Source of the DNA: Enterobacter sichuanensis
GTDB lineage: Bacteria; Pseudomonadota; Gammaproteobacteria; Enterobacterales; Enterobacteriaceae
NCBI RefSeq assembly: GCF_002939185.1
Contig: NZ_POVL01000050.1
Coordinates: forward strand, 1-34,747
Reading direction: 5' to 3'
Length of the DNA: 34,747 nucleotides
In this document: positions 26,692 through 34,747 of the stretch, piece after piece
Numbering within the stretch: the first letter of the stretch is position 1
Layout: every line of letters starts with the position of its first letter
Notes under the pieces: model-generated
Told to the model about the DNA's origin: nothing
The model's database searches: none
The model's input: the letters and a program-made list of their open reading frames with translations, nothing else
Position numbers and translations under genes: made by a program

Positions 26692-27840
26692 ATGAGTCTG
26701 AAAGATAAAACACAATCCCTGTTTGCTGAAAAATTTGGCTACCCTGCTACCCACGTTATCCAGGCACCTGGCCGCGTTAACCTGATTGGTGAACACACCG
26801 ACTACAACGACGGTTTTGTTCTGCCCTGCGCCATTGACTACCAGACGGTCATCAGCTGTGCAAAACGCGACGATCGTAAAGTCCGCGTGATTGCCGCAGA
26901 TTACGGTAATGAGACGGACGAATTTTCCCTCGATGCTCCGATTGTGACGCACGACAGCCAGCAGTGGTCTAACTACGTGCGCGGCGTAGTGAAACATCTG
27001 CAAAAACGTAATAAGAATTTTGGTGGTGCGGATCTCGTCATCAGCGGCAACGTGCCGCAGGGTGCGGGCTTAAGCTCTTCTGCGTCTCTGGAAGTCGCCG
27101 TTGGCACCGTCTTCCAGCAGCTTTATCATCTGCCGCTGGATGGCGCGCAAATTGCGCTCAATGGTCAGGAAGCGGAAAACCAGTTCGTGGGCTGTAACTG
27201 CGGCATCATGGACCAGCTGATCTCCGCGCTGGGCAAAAAAGAACACGCGCTGCTGATCGACTGCCGGACGCTAGGCACCAAAGCCGTTCCTCTGCCAAAA
27301 GGCGCGGCAGTCGTGATTATCAACAGTAACTTTAAACGCACGCTGGTGGGCAGCGAATACAACACGCGCCGCGAACAATGTGAAACGGGCGCTCGCTTCT
27401 TCCAGCAATCTGCCCTGCGCGATGTTACGCTTAATGAATTCAATAAAGTGGCACACGAGCTGGATCCTATTGTCGCCAAACGCGTTCGTCACGTACTGAC
27501 AGAAAACGCCCGTACCGTTGAAGCGGCGTCCGCGCTGGCGAAAGGCGATTTGAAACGTATGGGTGAGCTGATGGCGGAATCGCATGCCTCCATGCGTGAT
27601 GATTTTGAAATCACCGTTCCGCAGATTGATACGCTGGTTGAGATCGTGAAAGCGGCAATTGGCGATAAAGGCGGCGTACGTATGACCGGCGGTGGCTTCG
27701 GGGGCTGTATTGTTGCCCTGGTGCCGGAAGAACTCGTTCCTGCCATCCAGCAGGCGGTGGAGAAACAGTACGAAGCAAAAACAGGTATTAAAGAAACTTT
27801 CTACGTGTGCAAAGCATCACAAGGAGCCGGACAGTGCTAA
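26692..27840 (+). CDS. galK: Galactokinase
   Basis: GalK phosphorylates alpha-D-galactose at C1 with ATP, the first committed step of the Leloir pathway. It is a GHMP kinase of 382 residues, as in E. coli. The galactokinase signature [19 protein letters not shown], the ATP-binding [13 protein letters not shown] and the C-terminal [12 protein letters not shown] are all present. It starts 2 bp after galT. In E. coli the small RNA Spot 42 blocks galK translation; I did not test pairing here. Confidence 0.98.
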   Translation: MSLKDKTQSLFAEKFGYPATHVIQAPGRVNLIGEHTDYNDGFVLPCAIDYQTVISCAKRDDRKVRVIAADYGNETDEFSLDAPIVTHDSQQWSNYVRGVVKHLQKRNKNFGGADLVISGNVPQGAGLSSSASLEVAVGTVFQQLYHLPLDGAQIALNGQEAENQFVGCNCGIMDQLISALGKKEHALLIDCRTLGTKAVPLPKGAAVVIINSNFKRTLVGSEYNTRREQCETGARFFQQSALRDVTLNEFNKVAHELDPIVAKRVRHVLTENARTVEAASALAKGDLKRMGELMAESHASMRDDFEITVPQIDTLVEIVKAAIGDKGGVRMTGGGFGGCIVALVPEELVPAIQQAVEKQYEAKTGIKETFYVCKASQGAGQC

Positions 27841-28874
27841 ACGAAACACCCACCCTCGCATCGGATGGTCTGCCGTATCGCCTGTTAACCCTGCGCAACA
27901 GCGCAGGGATGGTGGTTACGCTAATGGACTGGGGAGCCACGCTGCTCTCTGCCCGCGTCCCCATGCCGGATGGCAGCGTACGCGAAACCCTTCTCGGTTG
28001 CGCCTCGCCTGAGCAGTATATTCATCAGTCCGCCTATCTGGGCGCGTCTGTCGGGCGCTATGCTAACCGCATCGCGAAAAGCCGTTTTGAACTCGACGGC
28101 GCGCAATACACCCTGCTTCCAAGCCAGGGTGAGAACCAGCTCCACGGCGGGCCGGAAGGCTTTGATAAACGCCGCTGGAAAATTGTCCGGCAAAACGATG
28201 GCGAAGTTCTGTTCTCGCTGGATTCCCATGATGGCGATCAGGGCTTCCCGGGTAATCTTACTGCTTTCGCGCGCTTTACGTTGACCGACGACAACCGTAT
28301 CGCCATTGAATACCGTGCAACCGTCGACAAGCCGTGTCCGGTCAACCTGACCAACCACGCGTATTTTAATCTGGACGGTAACCAGTGCGACGTACGTAAC
28401 CACAAGCTGCAACTCCTTGCCGATGATTATTTGCCGGTTGACGAGATGGGCATTCCGTATCAGGGTCTGAAATCCGTGAACGGCACCAGCTTTGACTTCC
28501 GCCGCGCGAAAACGATCGCCCAGGATTTCCTGAGCGATGACGATCAGCGCAAGGTGAAAGGTTACGACCATGCGTTCCTGCTGCAGGCAAAAGGCGATGT
28601 GAAGCAGCCTGCCGCGCAGGTCTGGTCCAGCGATGAGAAGCTGCAGATGACGGTTTACACCACCGCGCCTGCCCTGCAATTCTACTCTGGTAACTTCCTT
28701 GGCGGCACGACGGCGCGCGAACACGTTGAGTACAGCGACTGGCAAGGGCTGGCGCTGGAGAGCGAGTTCCTGCCGGACAGCCCGAATCATCCGGAATGGC
28801 CGCAGCCAGACTGTGTGCTACGCCCGGGTGAAGAGTACGTGAGCGTGACGGAATACCATTTTATTCCGCATTGA
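27834..28874 (+). CDS. galM: Aldose 1-epimerase (galactose mutarotase)
   Basis: GalM converts beta-D-galactose to the alpha form used by GalK. The 346 residues equal E. coli GalM. Family landmarks are [13 protein letters not shown], the catalytic His in NHAYFNLDG and the conserved Glu near the C-terminus in [17 protein letters not shown]. The start is GTG at 27834, giving the conserved (M)LNETP and preceded by AAGGAG at a 7-base spacing. It overlaps the galK stop by 7 bp. It is the last gene of the operon. Confidence 0.96.
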   Translation: MLNETPTLASDGLPYRLLTLRNSAGMVVTLMDWGATLLSARVPMPDGSVRETLLGCASPEQYIHQSAYLGASVGRYANRIAKSRFELDGAQYTLLPSQGENQLHGGPEGFDKRRWKIVRQNDGEVLFSLDSHDGDQGFPGNLTAFARFTLTDDNRIAIEYRATVDKPCPVNLTNHAYFNLDGNQCDVRNHKLQLLADDYLPVDEMGIPYQGLKSVNGTSFDFRRAKTIAQDFLSDDDQRKVKGYDHAFLLQAKGDVKQPAAQVWSSDEKLQMTVYTTAPALQFYSGNFLGGTTAREHVEYSDWQGLALESEFLPDSPNHPEWPQPDCVLRPGEEYVSVTEYHFIPH

Positions 28875-28880
28875 TTCTCA

Positions 28881-28904
28881 GCCCTCCCATCAGAGGGCTT
28901 TTTT
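28881..28904 (+). terminator. gal operon terminator
   Basis: GCCCTC-CCATCA-GAGGGC followed by six T begins 6 bp after the galM stop. Confidence 0.93.
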
Positions 28905-29010
28905 CTGCACGCTTTGCTGAAAATAGCGCCGATCGCAGACAAAATCATAACCCTGGATTCACAAGCATCTTACACTCAGAGACTATTTTCGCTATGGTTA
29001 GGGTTAAGCG

Positions 29011-29040
29011 TTGCTGCTGGCACGGCCACGGCAATATAAT
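29011..29040 (+). promoter_or_regulatory. gpmA promoter
   Basis: TTGCTG (29011-29016) and a perfect TATAAT (29035-29040) are 18 bp apart. Transcription would start near 29047, inside the Fur box, with a leader of about 34 bases. Confidence 0.7.
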
Positions 29041-29056
29041 GAGAATTGTTATCATT
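29038..29056. promoter_or_regulatory. Fur box at the gpmA promoter
   Basis: AATGAGAATTGTTATCATT contains TGAGAAT-T-GTTATCA, which matches the 7-1-7 Fur consensus TGATAAT-N-ATTATCA at 12 of 14 positions. It overlaps the -10 and start site, predicting repression by iron-loaded Fur; Fur control of gpmA has been reported in E. coli. Confidence 0.8.
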
Positions 29057-29080
29057 CTAAAAATGCTTGAGGAGTAAGAG

Positions 29081-29833
29081 ATGGCTATTACTAAGCTGGT
29101 CCTGGTACGTCACGGCGAAAGCCAGTGGAACAACGAAAACCGCTTTACCGGTTGGTACGACGTTGATCTGTCTGAAAAAGGCGTAAGCGAAGCAAAAGCA
29201 GCGGGTAAACTGCTGAAGGAAGAAGGCTTCAGCTTTGATTTTGCTTACACCTCTGTGCTGAAACGTGCCATCCACACCCTGTGGAACGTGCTGGACGAAC
29301 TGGATCAGGCCTGGCTGCCGGTTGAGAAATCCTGGAAACTAAACGAGCGTCATTACGGTGCGCTGCAGGGTCTGAACAAAGCCGAAACCGCTGAGAAATA
29401 CGGTGATGAGCAGGTTAAACAGTGGCGTCGCGGCTTCGCGGTTACCCCACCAGAGCTGACCAAAGATGACGAGCGTTACCCGGGCCACGACCCACGCTAC
29501 GCAAAACTGACTGACGCTGAGCTGCCAACCACCGAGAGCCTGGCCCTGACCATCGACCGCGTTGTGCCTTACTGGAACGAAACCATTCTGCCACGCCTGA
29601 AAAGCGGTGAGCGCGTGATCATCGCCGCTCACGGTAACTCCCTGCGTGCGCTGGTGAAATACCTGGACAACATGGGCGAAGATGAAATTCTCGAACTGAA
29701 CATCCCAACCGGCGTACCGCTGGTGTATGAGTTCGACGAGAACTTCAAACCAATCAAACACTACTATCTGGGTAACGCAGATGAGATCGCGGCGAAAGCA
29801 GCGGCTGTTGCGAACCAGGGTAAAGCGAAGTAA
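29081..29833 (+). CDS. gpmA: 2,3-bisphosphoglycerate-dependent phosphoglycerate mutase
   Basis: GpmA interconverts 3- and 2-phosphoglycerate in glycolysis and gluconeogenesis through a phosphohistidine. The 250 residues equal E. coli GpmA. The catalytic His is in [10 protein letters not shown] (His11), the acid/base Glu in [11 protein letters not shown] (Glu89), and the second His in [12 protein letters not shown]. Codon use is strongly biased, as expected for a highly expressed gene. GAGGAG precedes the ATG. A bidirectional terminator separates it from aroG. Confidence 0.98.
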   Translation: MAITKLVLVRHGESQWNNENRFTGWYDVDLSEKGVSEAKAAGKLLKEEGFSFDFAYTSVLKRAIHTLWNVLDELDQAWLPVEKSWKLNERHYGALQGLNKAETAEKYGDEQVKQWRRGFAVTPPELTKDDERYPGHDPRYAKLTDAELPTTESLALTIDRVVPYWNETILPRLKSGERVIIAAHGNSLRALVKYLDNMGEDEILELNIPTGVPLVYEFDENFKPIKHYYLGNADEIAAKAAAVANQGKAK

Positions 29834-29847
29834 TTTTCGCCAGCCAT

Positions 29848-29878
29848 AAAAAAAGCGCGGAACCTTCCGCGCTTTTTT
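29848..29878. terminator. Bidirectional terminator between gpmA and aroG
   Basis: GCGCGG-AACCTT-CCGCGC is flanked by an A run and a T run, so it can serve both convergent genes. Confidence 0.93.
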
Positions 29879-29893
29879 ATTTCCCCAACCGGA

Positions 29894-30946
29894 TTAACCG
29901 CGACGCGCTTTTACCGCATTCGCCAGCTGACGGAGGATCGTGTCGGTGTCGTCCCAGCCGATGCAGGCATCGGTGACGCTTTTACCATAAACCAGCGGCT
30001 CGCTGCCTTCCAGGTTCTGGTTACCTTCAACCAGATGACTTTCGATCATCACCCCAATCACCGCTTTCTCGCCACCGGCAATCTGCTGACAGACATCTGC
30101 GCCCACTTCCATCTGTTTTTTAAACTGCTTGCTGGAGTTCGCGTGGCTGAAGTCAATCATCACCTGCGGTGGCAGCCCTGCTTTCTCCAGCCCAACTTTG
30201 ACTTCTGCCACATGTTTTGCGCTGTAGTTCGGCTCTTTACCGCCGCGCAGAATGATATGGCAGTCACCGTTACCGCTGGTGTTAACGATGGCAGAGTGTC
30301 CCCATTTGGTCACGGACAGGAAGCAGTGCGGCGCACCTGCGGCATTGATGGCATCAATCGCGACCTTGATTGTGCCGTCGGTACCGTTTTTAAAACCTAC
30401 CGGGCAAGAGAGGCCGGACGCCAGCTCACGGTGAACCTGAGACTCCGTGGTGCGCGCACCAATCGCCCCCCAGCTCATCAGGTCAGCCAGATACTGTGGC
30501 GTAATCATATCCAGGAACTCACCGGCTGCAGGCAGGCCACTGTCGTTGATTTCGAGCAGCAGCTTACGGGCAATACGCAGGCCGTCGTTGATCTGGAAGC
30601 TATTGTCCATATGTGGATCGTTAATCAGCCCTTTCCAGCCCACCGTGGTACGCGGTTTTTCAAAGTAAACGCGCATCACGATCTCCAGCTCGCCTTTCAG
30701 CTCTTCACGCAGGGTGAGCAGACGGGCAGCGTACTCTTTCGCGGCTGCAGGGTCGTGTATGGAGCATGGGCCAATCACCACCAGAAGACGATCGTCATTA
30801 CCTTTCAGGATCTTGTGGATCGCTTTACGAGCATGAGAAACCGTGTTTGCGGCATTTTCAGTGGCGGGGAATTTCTCAAGGAGTGCTACAGGAGGTAATA
30901 ACTCATTGATCTCTTTAATGCGTAAATCGTCGTTCTGATAATTCAT
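29894..30946 (-). CDS. aroG: DAHP synthase, phenylalanine-sensitive
   Basis: AroG condenses phosphoenolpyruvate with erythrose 4-phosphate to DAHP, the first step of aromatic amino acid synthesis. The 350 residues equal E. coli AroG and are nearly identical. Metal and substrate motifs are GPCSIHD (Cys61), KPRTTVGWKG (Lys97), GARTTESQVHRELASGL and DFSHANS. The N-terminal MNYQNDDLRI and associated regulatory residues fit the Phe-inhibited isozyme rather than AroF or AroH. The TyrR box upstream fits known control by TyrR with phenylalanine. It is monocistronic. Confidence 0.98.
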   Translation of the reverse strand: MNYQNDDLRIKEINELLPPVALLEKFPATENAANTVSHARKAIHKILKGNDDRLLVVIGPCSIHDPAAAKEYAARLLTLREELKGELEIVMRVYFEKPRTTVGWKGLINDPHMDNSFQINDGLRIARKLLLEINDSGLPAAGEFLDMITPQYLADLMSWGAIGARTTESQVHRELASGLSCPVGFKNGTDGTIKVAIDAINAAGAPHCFLSVTKWGHSAIVNTSGNGDCHIILRGGKEPNYSAKHVAEVKVGLEKAGLPPQVMIDFSHANSSKQFKKQMEVGADVCQQIAGGEKAVIGVMIESHLVEGNQNLEGSEPLVYGKSVTDACIGWDDTDTILRQLANAVKARRG

Positions 30947-30993
30947 TTTCTTTCCATCTCTGCCATATCTTTAGTAATGAAAGCAATCCTTTC

Positions 30994-31022
30994 AATCTAT
31001 CTTGTCGACCAGGAAGTGTAAA
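30994..31022 (-). promoter_or_regulatory. aroG promoter
   Basis: On the minus strand, TTTACA (31017-31022) and TAGATT (30994-30999) are 17 bp apart. The start would lie near 30987, about 40 bases before the ATG. The -35 is one arm of the TyrR box. Confidence 0.75.
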
Positions 31023-31034
31023 CACGGTTTTACA
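31017..31034. promoter_or_regulatory. TyrR box of aroG
   Basis: TGTAAA-CACGGT-TTTACA is a perfect TyrR box (TGTAAA-N6-TTTACA), overlapping the -35 element, so TyrR bound there would exclude RNA polymerase. Confidence 0.92.
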
Positions 31035-31250
31035 CTTCGCGCAGATAATTCCTGGAATTCGCCTAAAAATCGCCACAAAATAGCGAAAAACGAGATCTAA
31101 CCTAAGCTTTTTAACTGTAACAACCATTTTTAAACGCTTAAACGCGATTCCGTACTGACGTAAGTCGGTAAGGCGGGATCTTTCGCCTTTGAAAAAGATG
31201 CACTGTTGGAGAATGTTATCCAGCGTAACGACAAGAACAGGAGCACCATG
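31035..31250. other. Leader and control region upstream of ybgS
   Basis: This noncoding stretch between aroG's control region and ybgS has no clear promoter that I can assign. AAGGCG-N8-CGCCTT (31170-31189) could form a hairpin in a ybgS leader about 60 bases before the start codon. Confidence 0.4.
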
Positions 31251-31631
31251 ATGAAAATGACGAAACTGGCAACCCTCTTCCTGACTGCCACACTCACTCT
31301 GGCAAGCGGCAGCGTCCTTGCCGCTGAAACGGGCAACTCAGACAACAACGGTGATGCCAATGCGGCAGCATCAGCAGGCCAGGTTGCCCCTGATGCAAAA
31401 CAGAATATCGCCCCGAATAATGTCGATAACAACCAGATTAATACCGGCAACACCAACACCGGGGGCACCATGTTGCACCCGAACGGTAGTGGTTCCGGTA
31501 CCATGAATCATGACAACATGAGTTCGGATGAAGTCCATAAGAACTCGATGTGTAAAGACGGCAAATGCCCGGATCCCAACGACAAAGTGGGTAATGACGC
31601 CAATACCAAAACCGATGGCACGACCCAGTAA
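31251..31631 (+). CDS. ybgS: YbgS, small exported Asn/Gly/Asp-rich protein
   Basis: The 126-residue product equals E. coli YbgS in length and aligns end to end. A signal peptide ([10 protein letters not shown]... to SVLA, about residue 24) implies export to the periplasm. The mature part is polar, rich in Asn, Gly, Asp and Thr and probably disordered, with a conserved two-cysteine segment MCKDGKCPD and C-terminal TKTDGTTQ. The ATG at 31251 is chosen from three nearby ATGs because AGGAG is seven bases upstream and it gives the family's [10 protein letters not shown]. The function is unknown; the conserved cysteine pair might form a disulfide or bind metal, which is inference. Confidence 0.92.
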   Translation: MKMTKLATLFLTATLTLASGSVLAAETGNSDNNGDANAAASAGQVAPDAKQNIAPNNVDNNQINTGNTNTGGTMLHPNGSGSGTMNHDNMSSDEVHKNSMCKDGKCPDPNDKVGNDANTKTDGTTQ

Positions 31632-31653
31632 TCTGTTGTGATCGGGAAGAAAC

Positions 31654-31680
31654 AGGAGATCTCAGGCTCTCCTTTCTTTT
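31654..31680 (+). terminator. ybgS terminator
   Basis: AGGAGA-N8-TCTCCT is followed by TTCTTTTT, about 22 bp after the ybgS stop. The stem is moderate. Confidence 0.7.
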
Positions 31681-31708
31681 TGGAGTAACCTATTAAAAAC
31701 GCTACACT
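31680..31708 (+). promoter_or_regulatory. zitB promoter candidate
   Basis: TTGGAG (31680-31685) and TACACT (31703-31708) are 17 bp apart, placing the start about 23 bases before the zitB ATG. No zinc-regulator operator is obvious. Confidence 0.5.
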
Positions 31709-31737
31709 AAAAACAATAACACACCAGGAAAGCACAC

Positions 31738-32676
31738 ATGGCGCATACCCATTCGCACTCACACACTCCCGGCAACGACAACGCTAAACGACTGATGCTG
31801 GCCTTTGGCGTCACGGCAACCTTTATGGTGATCGAGGTCATTGGCGGGCTGGTTTCCGGCTCTCTGGCGCTTCTGGCTGATGCCGGACATATGCTGACCG
31901 ACGCAGCCGCGCTGCTCTTCGCCCTGCTGGCCGTGCAGTTTGCTCGTCGTCCTCCGAACGCGCGCCATACCTTCGGCTGGCTGAGGCTGACAACCCTTGC
32001 CGCGTTTGTTAACGCCATTGCGCTGGTGGTCATTACCGTGCTTATCGTCTGGGAAGCGGTACAGCGCTTCAGACACCCTCAGCCGATCGCCGGGACAACA
32101 ATGATGGTGATTGCCGTGGCCGGACTGCTGGCGAATATTCTGGCCTTCTGGATTTTGCACCGAGGGAGTGGGGAGAAGAACCTCAACGTGCGCGCGGCTG
32201 CCCTGCATGTACTGGGGGATTTGCTCGGCTCAGTCGGGGCGATTGTGGCCGCACTGGTGATCCTCTATACCGGCTGGACGCCCGTCGATCCGATTTTGTC
32301 CGTGCTGGTGTCGTGTCTGGTCTTGCGCAGCGCCTGGCGTCTGCTGAAGGAGAGCGTTAATGAACTGCTTGAAGGGGCGCCGACATCCATGGATATCGAC
32401 GAGCTGAAGCGTAACCTGCGCCGCTCAGTTCCGGAAGTACGCAACGTTCATCATGTGCACGTCTGGCTGGTAGGGGAAAAACCAGTCATGACAATGCACG
32501 TCCAGGTGATCCCGCCTCACGACCATGATGCGCTCCTTGACCGCATCCAGCATTTTCTTGAACATCACTACGACATTGGCCACGCCACCATCCAGATGGA
32601 GTACCAGCCCTGTAACGGGCCAGACTGCCACCTTAACGAGGCGCAGGCTGGCCATTCACATCATCATCACCCTTAA
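31738..32676 (+). CDS. zitB: ZitB, zinc exporter of the cation diffusion facilitator family
   Basis: ZitB is an inner-membrane zinc/proton antiporter that exports excess zinc. The 312 residues compare with 313 in E. coli. The N-terminus is His-rich (HTHSHSHT), six membrane helices follow, and the transport-site residues lie in [11 protein letters not shown] (helix 2) and [11 protein letters not shown] (helix 5). The cytoplasmic C-terminal domain includes [11 protein letters not shown] and ends in HSHHHHP, probably zinc-sensing. AGGAAA precedes the ATG. Its TAA overlaps the pnuC stop on the other strand (TTAA, 32673-32676). Confidence 0.96.
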   Translation: MAHTHSHSHTPGNDNAKRLMLAFGVTATFMVIEVIGGLVSGSLALLADAGHMLTDAAALLFALLAVQFARRPPNARHTFGWLRLTTLAAFVNAIALVVITVLIVWEAVQRFRHPQPIAGTTMMVIAVAGLLANILAFWILHRGSGEKNLNVRAAALHVLGDLLGSVGAIVAALVILYTGWTPVDPILSVLVSCLVLRSAWRLLKESVNELLEGAPTSMDIDELKRNLRRSVPEVRNVHHVHVWLVGEKPVMTMHVQVIPPHDHDALLDRIQHFLEHHYDIGHATIQMEYQPCNGPDCHLNEAQAGHSHHHHP

Positions 32677-33392
32677 CGGGAAAGCGCGTGAGAGCCTCGC
32701 TCACGCGCGCTGTTAATCCACATACGACTACCATTCAGCGCGATGAAGGTCAGCAGCAGATATTCCAGCGACATGGCATACACACCCTGCAGAGCAAAAA
32801 TCACCACGCTGATGACGTTAATGATGACCCACAGCAGCCAGTTCTCAACGTATTTACGGGTCATGAGGATCATCGCCGCAATCGACAGCACCATCATGCA
32901 GGAATCCCAGAACGGGAAGGCGTCCGGCTGCAGTTCCGGCATCGTCACATGCAAACCGATACCGGACATGACCGCCACGGCAATTTGGGTCAGGAATGCA
33001 AATACCGGATTGATATAGACCGTCATTAAACCAATGGCAACCACGCACGCGACAAACCAGGCGATGGCTTTCGGTAAGGGTAGCCAGCGGATCTGCAACT
33101 CCGCCTCCTGCTGACTGTTCTGCCGCGACCACGCGTACCATCCGTAGATATTTGCCGCAAAGAAGAACAGCTGCAAAAGCAGGCTGGCGTACAGCTGGAT
33201 CTGGAAGAAGATAATCGCAAACAGCGTAACGTTAATGAGCCCAAACGCGTAATTACTGATCTTCTCCAGGCTTGCCAGCCAGATACACAATAATCCTGCC
33301 AGCGTACCAACCGCCTCAATCCATGACAGGTCATAGCCACCTGCACCAATCGGTATATGAACCAGAATGTTCTGTGTGCTAAAAAAATCCAT
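32673..33392 (-). CDS. pnuC: PnuC, nicotinamide riboside transporter
   Basis: PnuC lets nicotinamide riboside cross the inner membrane by facilitated diffusion; NadR kinase traps it as NMN. The 239 residues equal E. coli PnuC. Seven hydrophobic helices and the substrate-site segments [25 protein letters not shown] and [19 protein letters not shown] ([15 protein letters not shown]) are clear. The ATG at 33392 gives the conserved [14 protein letters not shown]; an upstream in-frame ATG is not conserved. It follows nadA by 22 bp, forming a nadA-pnuC operon under NadR. Its stop overlaps the zitB stop. Confidence 0.96.
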   Translation of the reverse strand: MDFFSTQNILVHIPIGAGGYDLSWIEAVGTLAGLLCIWLASLEKISNYAFGLINVTLFAIIFFQIQLYASLLLQLFFFAANIYGWYAWSRQNSQQEAELQIRWLPLPKAIAWFVACVVAIGLMTVYINPVFAFLTQIAVAVMSGIGLHVTMPELQPDAFPFWDSCMMVLSIAAMILMTRKYVENWLLWVIINVISVVIFALQGVYAMSLEYLLLTFIALNGSRMWINSARERGSHALSR

Positions 33393-33414
33393 CTTTTCCC
33401 CAGAGCGTTTTGAA

Positions 33415-34458
33415 TTAAGTACGAAGTGTAGCCGCAAAATCCAGCATGCGGTTAAGTGGAACTAACGCGCCTTCACGCAGGGCAGCATCCACATGGATTT
33501 CATGCGCCGCACCGCCGGTTTCTAACCCTTCGGCAATGGCTTTCAGACCGTTCATCGCCATCCACGGACAGTGCGCACAGCTGCGGCACGTTGCCCCCTC
33601 ACCTGCCGTGGGTGCTTCAAGAAGCTCTTTTTCCGGCACGGCCTGCTGCATCTTATAAAAGATACCGCGATCGGTCGCCACAATAAGCTGCTTGTGAGGC
33701 AACGTCCTGGCCGCGTTGATAAGCTGGCTGGTGGAGCCCACGGCGTCCGCCATGTCGACAATTGACTGTGGTGATTCAGGGTGAACCAGAATGGCCGCGT
33801 CAGGATAAAGCGCCTTCATGCGCGCCAGCGCCTGGGTCTTGAACTCGTCGTGCACAATGCATGCGCCCTGCCAGCAGAGGACGTCTGCCCCCGTCTGCTT
33901 CTGGACATAATTACCGAGATGGCGGTCAGGTGCCCAGATAATTTTCTCACCCAGGCTATCCAGGTGTTCGATCAGTTCAACGGCGATACTCGATGTGACC
34001 ACCCAGTCAGCGCGCGCTTTTACCGCCGCGGAAGTGTTGGCGTACACCACAACCGTACGGTCAGGGTGGGCGTCACAGAAAGCGCTAAATTCATCAATGG
34101 GGCAGCCGAGGTCCAGTGAACACTCCGCATTAAGCGTAGGCATCAGAATGGTTTTTTCAGGGCTGAGGATCTTTGCCGTTTCGCCCATAAAACGCACCCC
34201 TGCGACCAGCAGCGTGGAGGCTGGATGCCGTGCACCGAAGCGCGCCATCTCCAGTGAGTCAGAAATACAGCCTCCTGTCTCTTCCGCCAGTTGCTGGATT
34301 TCCGGATCGGTATAGTAATGCGCCACCATCACCGCATCTCGCTCTTTGAGAAGACGCTTGATTTTCTCTCGGTAGAACTGTTTTTCATCCACGCTTAGCG
34401 GGACAGGCTTTGGCGGAAACGGATAGATTGCGGCTTCAGGATCAAACATCACGCTCAT
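33415..34458 (-). CDS. nadA: Quinolinate synthase A
   Basis: NadA condenses iminoaspartate (from NadB) with dihydroxyacetone phosphate to quinolinate in de novo NAD synthesis. It carries an oxygen-sensitive [4Fe-4S] cluster. The 347 residues equal E. coli NadA. The cluster cysteines are in AECSLDLG (Cys113), [12 protein letters not shown] (about Cys200) and [13 protein letters not shown] (last Cys about 297). Other conserved parts are [11 protein letters not shown] and GEGATCRSC. It is first of nadA-pnuC, with a NadR box over its promoter. Confidence 0.98.
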   Translation of the reverse strand: MSVMFDPEAAIYPFPPKPVPLSVDEKQFYREKIKRLLKERDAVMVAHYYTDPEIQQLAEETGGCISDSLEMARFGARHPASTLLVAGVRFMGETAKILSPEKTILMPTLNAECSLDLGCPIDEFSAFCDAHPDRTVVVYANTSAAVKARADWVVTSSIAVELIEHLDSLGEKIIWAPDRHLGNYVQKQTGADVLCWQGACIVHDEFKTQALARMKALYPDAAILVHPESPQSIVDMADAVGSTSQLINAARTLPHKQLIVATDRGIFYKMQQAVPEKELLEAPTAGEGATCRSCAHCPWMAMNGLKAIAEGLETGGAAHEIHVDAALREGALVPLNRMLDFAATLRT

Positions 34459-34531
34459 TATGGCTTCTCGTTTTACTGGCTTAACAATATTGCCTTTCTT
34501 TTGCCTGACATAGCAAAACGCATGGCAATTG

Positions 34532-34549
34532 TGTTTTGTATACTAAACA
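34532..34549. promoter_or_regulatory. NadR box of nadA-pnuC
   Basis: Read on the minus strand, TGTTTA-GTATAC-AAAACA matches TGTTTA-N6-TAAACA at 11 of 12 defined positions. It covers the -10 element, predicting repression when NAD is plentiful. Confidence 0.85.
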
Positions 34550-34565
34550 AGATAGCGAATCTGAA
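34537..34565 (-). promoter_or_regulatory. nadA promoter
   Basis: On the minus strand, TTCAGA (34560-34565) and TATACA (34537-34542) are 17 bp apart. The start would be near 34530, leaving a leader of about 72 bases with no recognisable structure. Confidence 0.6.
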
Positions 34566-34618
34566 GTGAAAAGTCACCGGGAATAGATATGCGGAGCATT
34601 TGTTGCATCGCAGATAGC

Positions 34619-34645
34619 AAAAAAGCGCCTTTAGGGCGCTTTTTA
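34619..34645 (-). terminator. Terminator of an upstream leftward transcript (probably a tRNA operon)
   Basis: AGCGCC-CTAAA-GGCGCT (minus-strand sense) is flanked by A and T runs. It immediately follows the tRNA-Lys-like 3' end and matches, from memory, the trailer of the E. coli lysT tRNA operon upstream of nadA. Confidence 0.85.
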
Positions 34646-34649
34646 ACAT

Positions 34650-34716
34650 TGGTGGGTCGTGCAGGATGACTCGGCGTTGCCTCGCCCTTCGGGCCGTTGC
34701 TAAAGCAACGTTATCC
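34650..34716 (-). repeat. tRNA-Lys 3'-end-like remnant with hairpins
   Basis: On the minus strand the last 18 bases, ATCCTGCACGACCCACCA, equal the 3' end of enterobacterial tRNA-Lys including CCA. The preceding 49 bases are not tRNA: there is no T-loop, anticodon or D arm. They hold the hairpin CGTTGC-TTTA-GCAACG (34695-34710) and a GCCC-GAA-GGGC hairpin. In E. coli a tRNA-Lys/Val operon ends at this place. This looks like a duplicated tRNA 3' end or a tRNA-operon trailer element; the true tRNA genes would lie beyond the right edge. Confidence 0.65.
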
Positions 34717-34747
34717 TTCACGTTTGATAGCTGAGTAAGATATCAAA

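Noticed and set aside
27921..28790. A 289-codon open frame on the minus strand
   Set aside because: Antisense to galM, no start context and composition typical of a shadow frame.
30035..30898. A 287-codon open frame on the plus strand
   Set aside because: It is antisense to aroG, whose protein is nearly identical to the E. coli enzyme; the antisense translation has no family features.
34650..34747. A tRNA-Lys gene on the minus strand
   Set aside because: Only the 3' 18 bases match; the expected T-loop is replaced and no anticodon or D arm follows, so no complete tRNA can be folded.
1..34747. Prophage, insertion sequence, CRISPR or toxin-antitoxin locus
   Set aside because: All long frames are explained by conserved chromosomal genes; I saw no transposase, integrase, regularly spaced repeat array or toxin-like pair.

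Overview
This window is a chromosome segment from a member of the Enterobacteriaceae. The genes follow the conserved uvrB-bio-hut-pgl-mod-gal-gpmA-aroG-nadA order seen in E. coli and its relatives. Three things point away from E. coli itself and towards an Enterobacter/Klebsiella-like genome: a complete histidine utilisation cluster between ybhB and ybhC, no ybhD-ybhJ genes between ybhC and pgl, and Enterobacter-type repeats. The genus is an inference. I see no prophage, insertion sequence, CRISPR array or complete tRNA.

Layout. 1-2050: uvrB (minus strand). 2051-2802: a long intergenic region with a LexA box and DnaA-like boxes on the uvrB side, and a strong NtrC/sigma-54 promoter arrangement on the other. 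2803-3525: an orphan UrtE/LivF-like ABC ATPase with a degenerate signature motif, whose 3' end overlaps bioD. 3488-8491: the bioBFCD operon and divergent bioA around a BirA operator, then ybhB and a pair of REP sequences. 9102-15347: hutUH and hutIGC, with HutC operators in front of both units and NAC- and CRP-like sites in front of hutU. 15572-19107: the lipoprotein gene ybhC, pgl and ybhA. 19108-24415: modABC, the small-protein gene acrZ, modE and modF. 24523-28874: galETKM with both GalR operators and the CRP site. 29081-34458: gpmA (Fur box), aroG (TyrR box), ybgS, zitB, pnuC and nadA (NadR box). The right edge holds a terminator and a 3'-tRNA-Lys-like remnant.

How the genes work together. 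The bio genes make biotin from a disguised pimeloyl-ACP. The hut genes turn histidine into glutamate, formamide and ammonia, and their promoter sites suggest control by nitrogen and carbon supply as well as by inducer. modABC imports molybdate under ModE. galETKM is the Leloir pathway. gpmA and pgl belong to central sugar metabolism, aroG opens the shikimate pathway, and nadA/pnuC supply NAD. ZitB exports zinc.

The least ordinary item is the orphan ABC ATPase at 2803-3525. It has what looks like a textbook nitrogen-regulated promoter, no transporter partners, a damaged ABC signature, and a 3' end that runs into a lengthened bioD. Nitrogen control recurs at hutU through the NAC site. The rest of the window is well-conserved enterobacterial core, and I do not claim a new multi-gene system.
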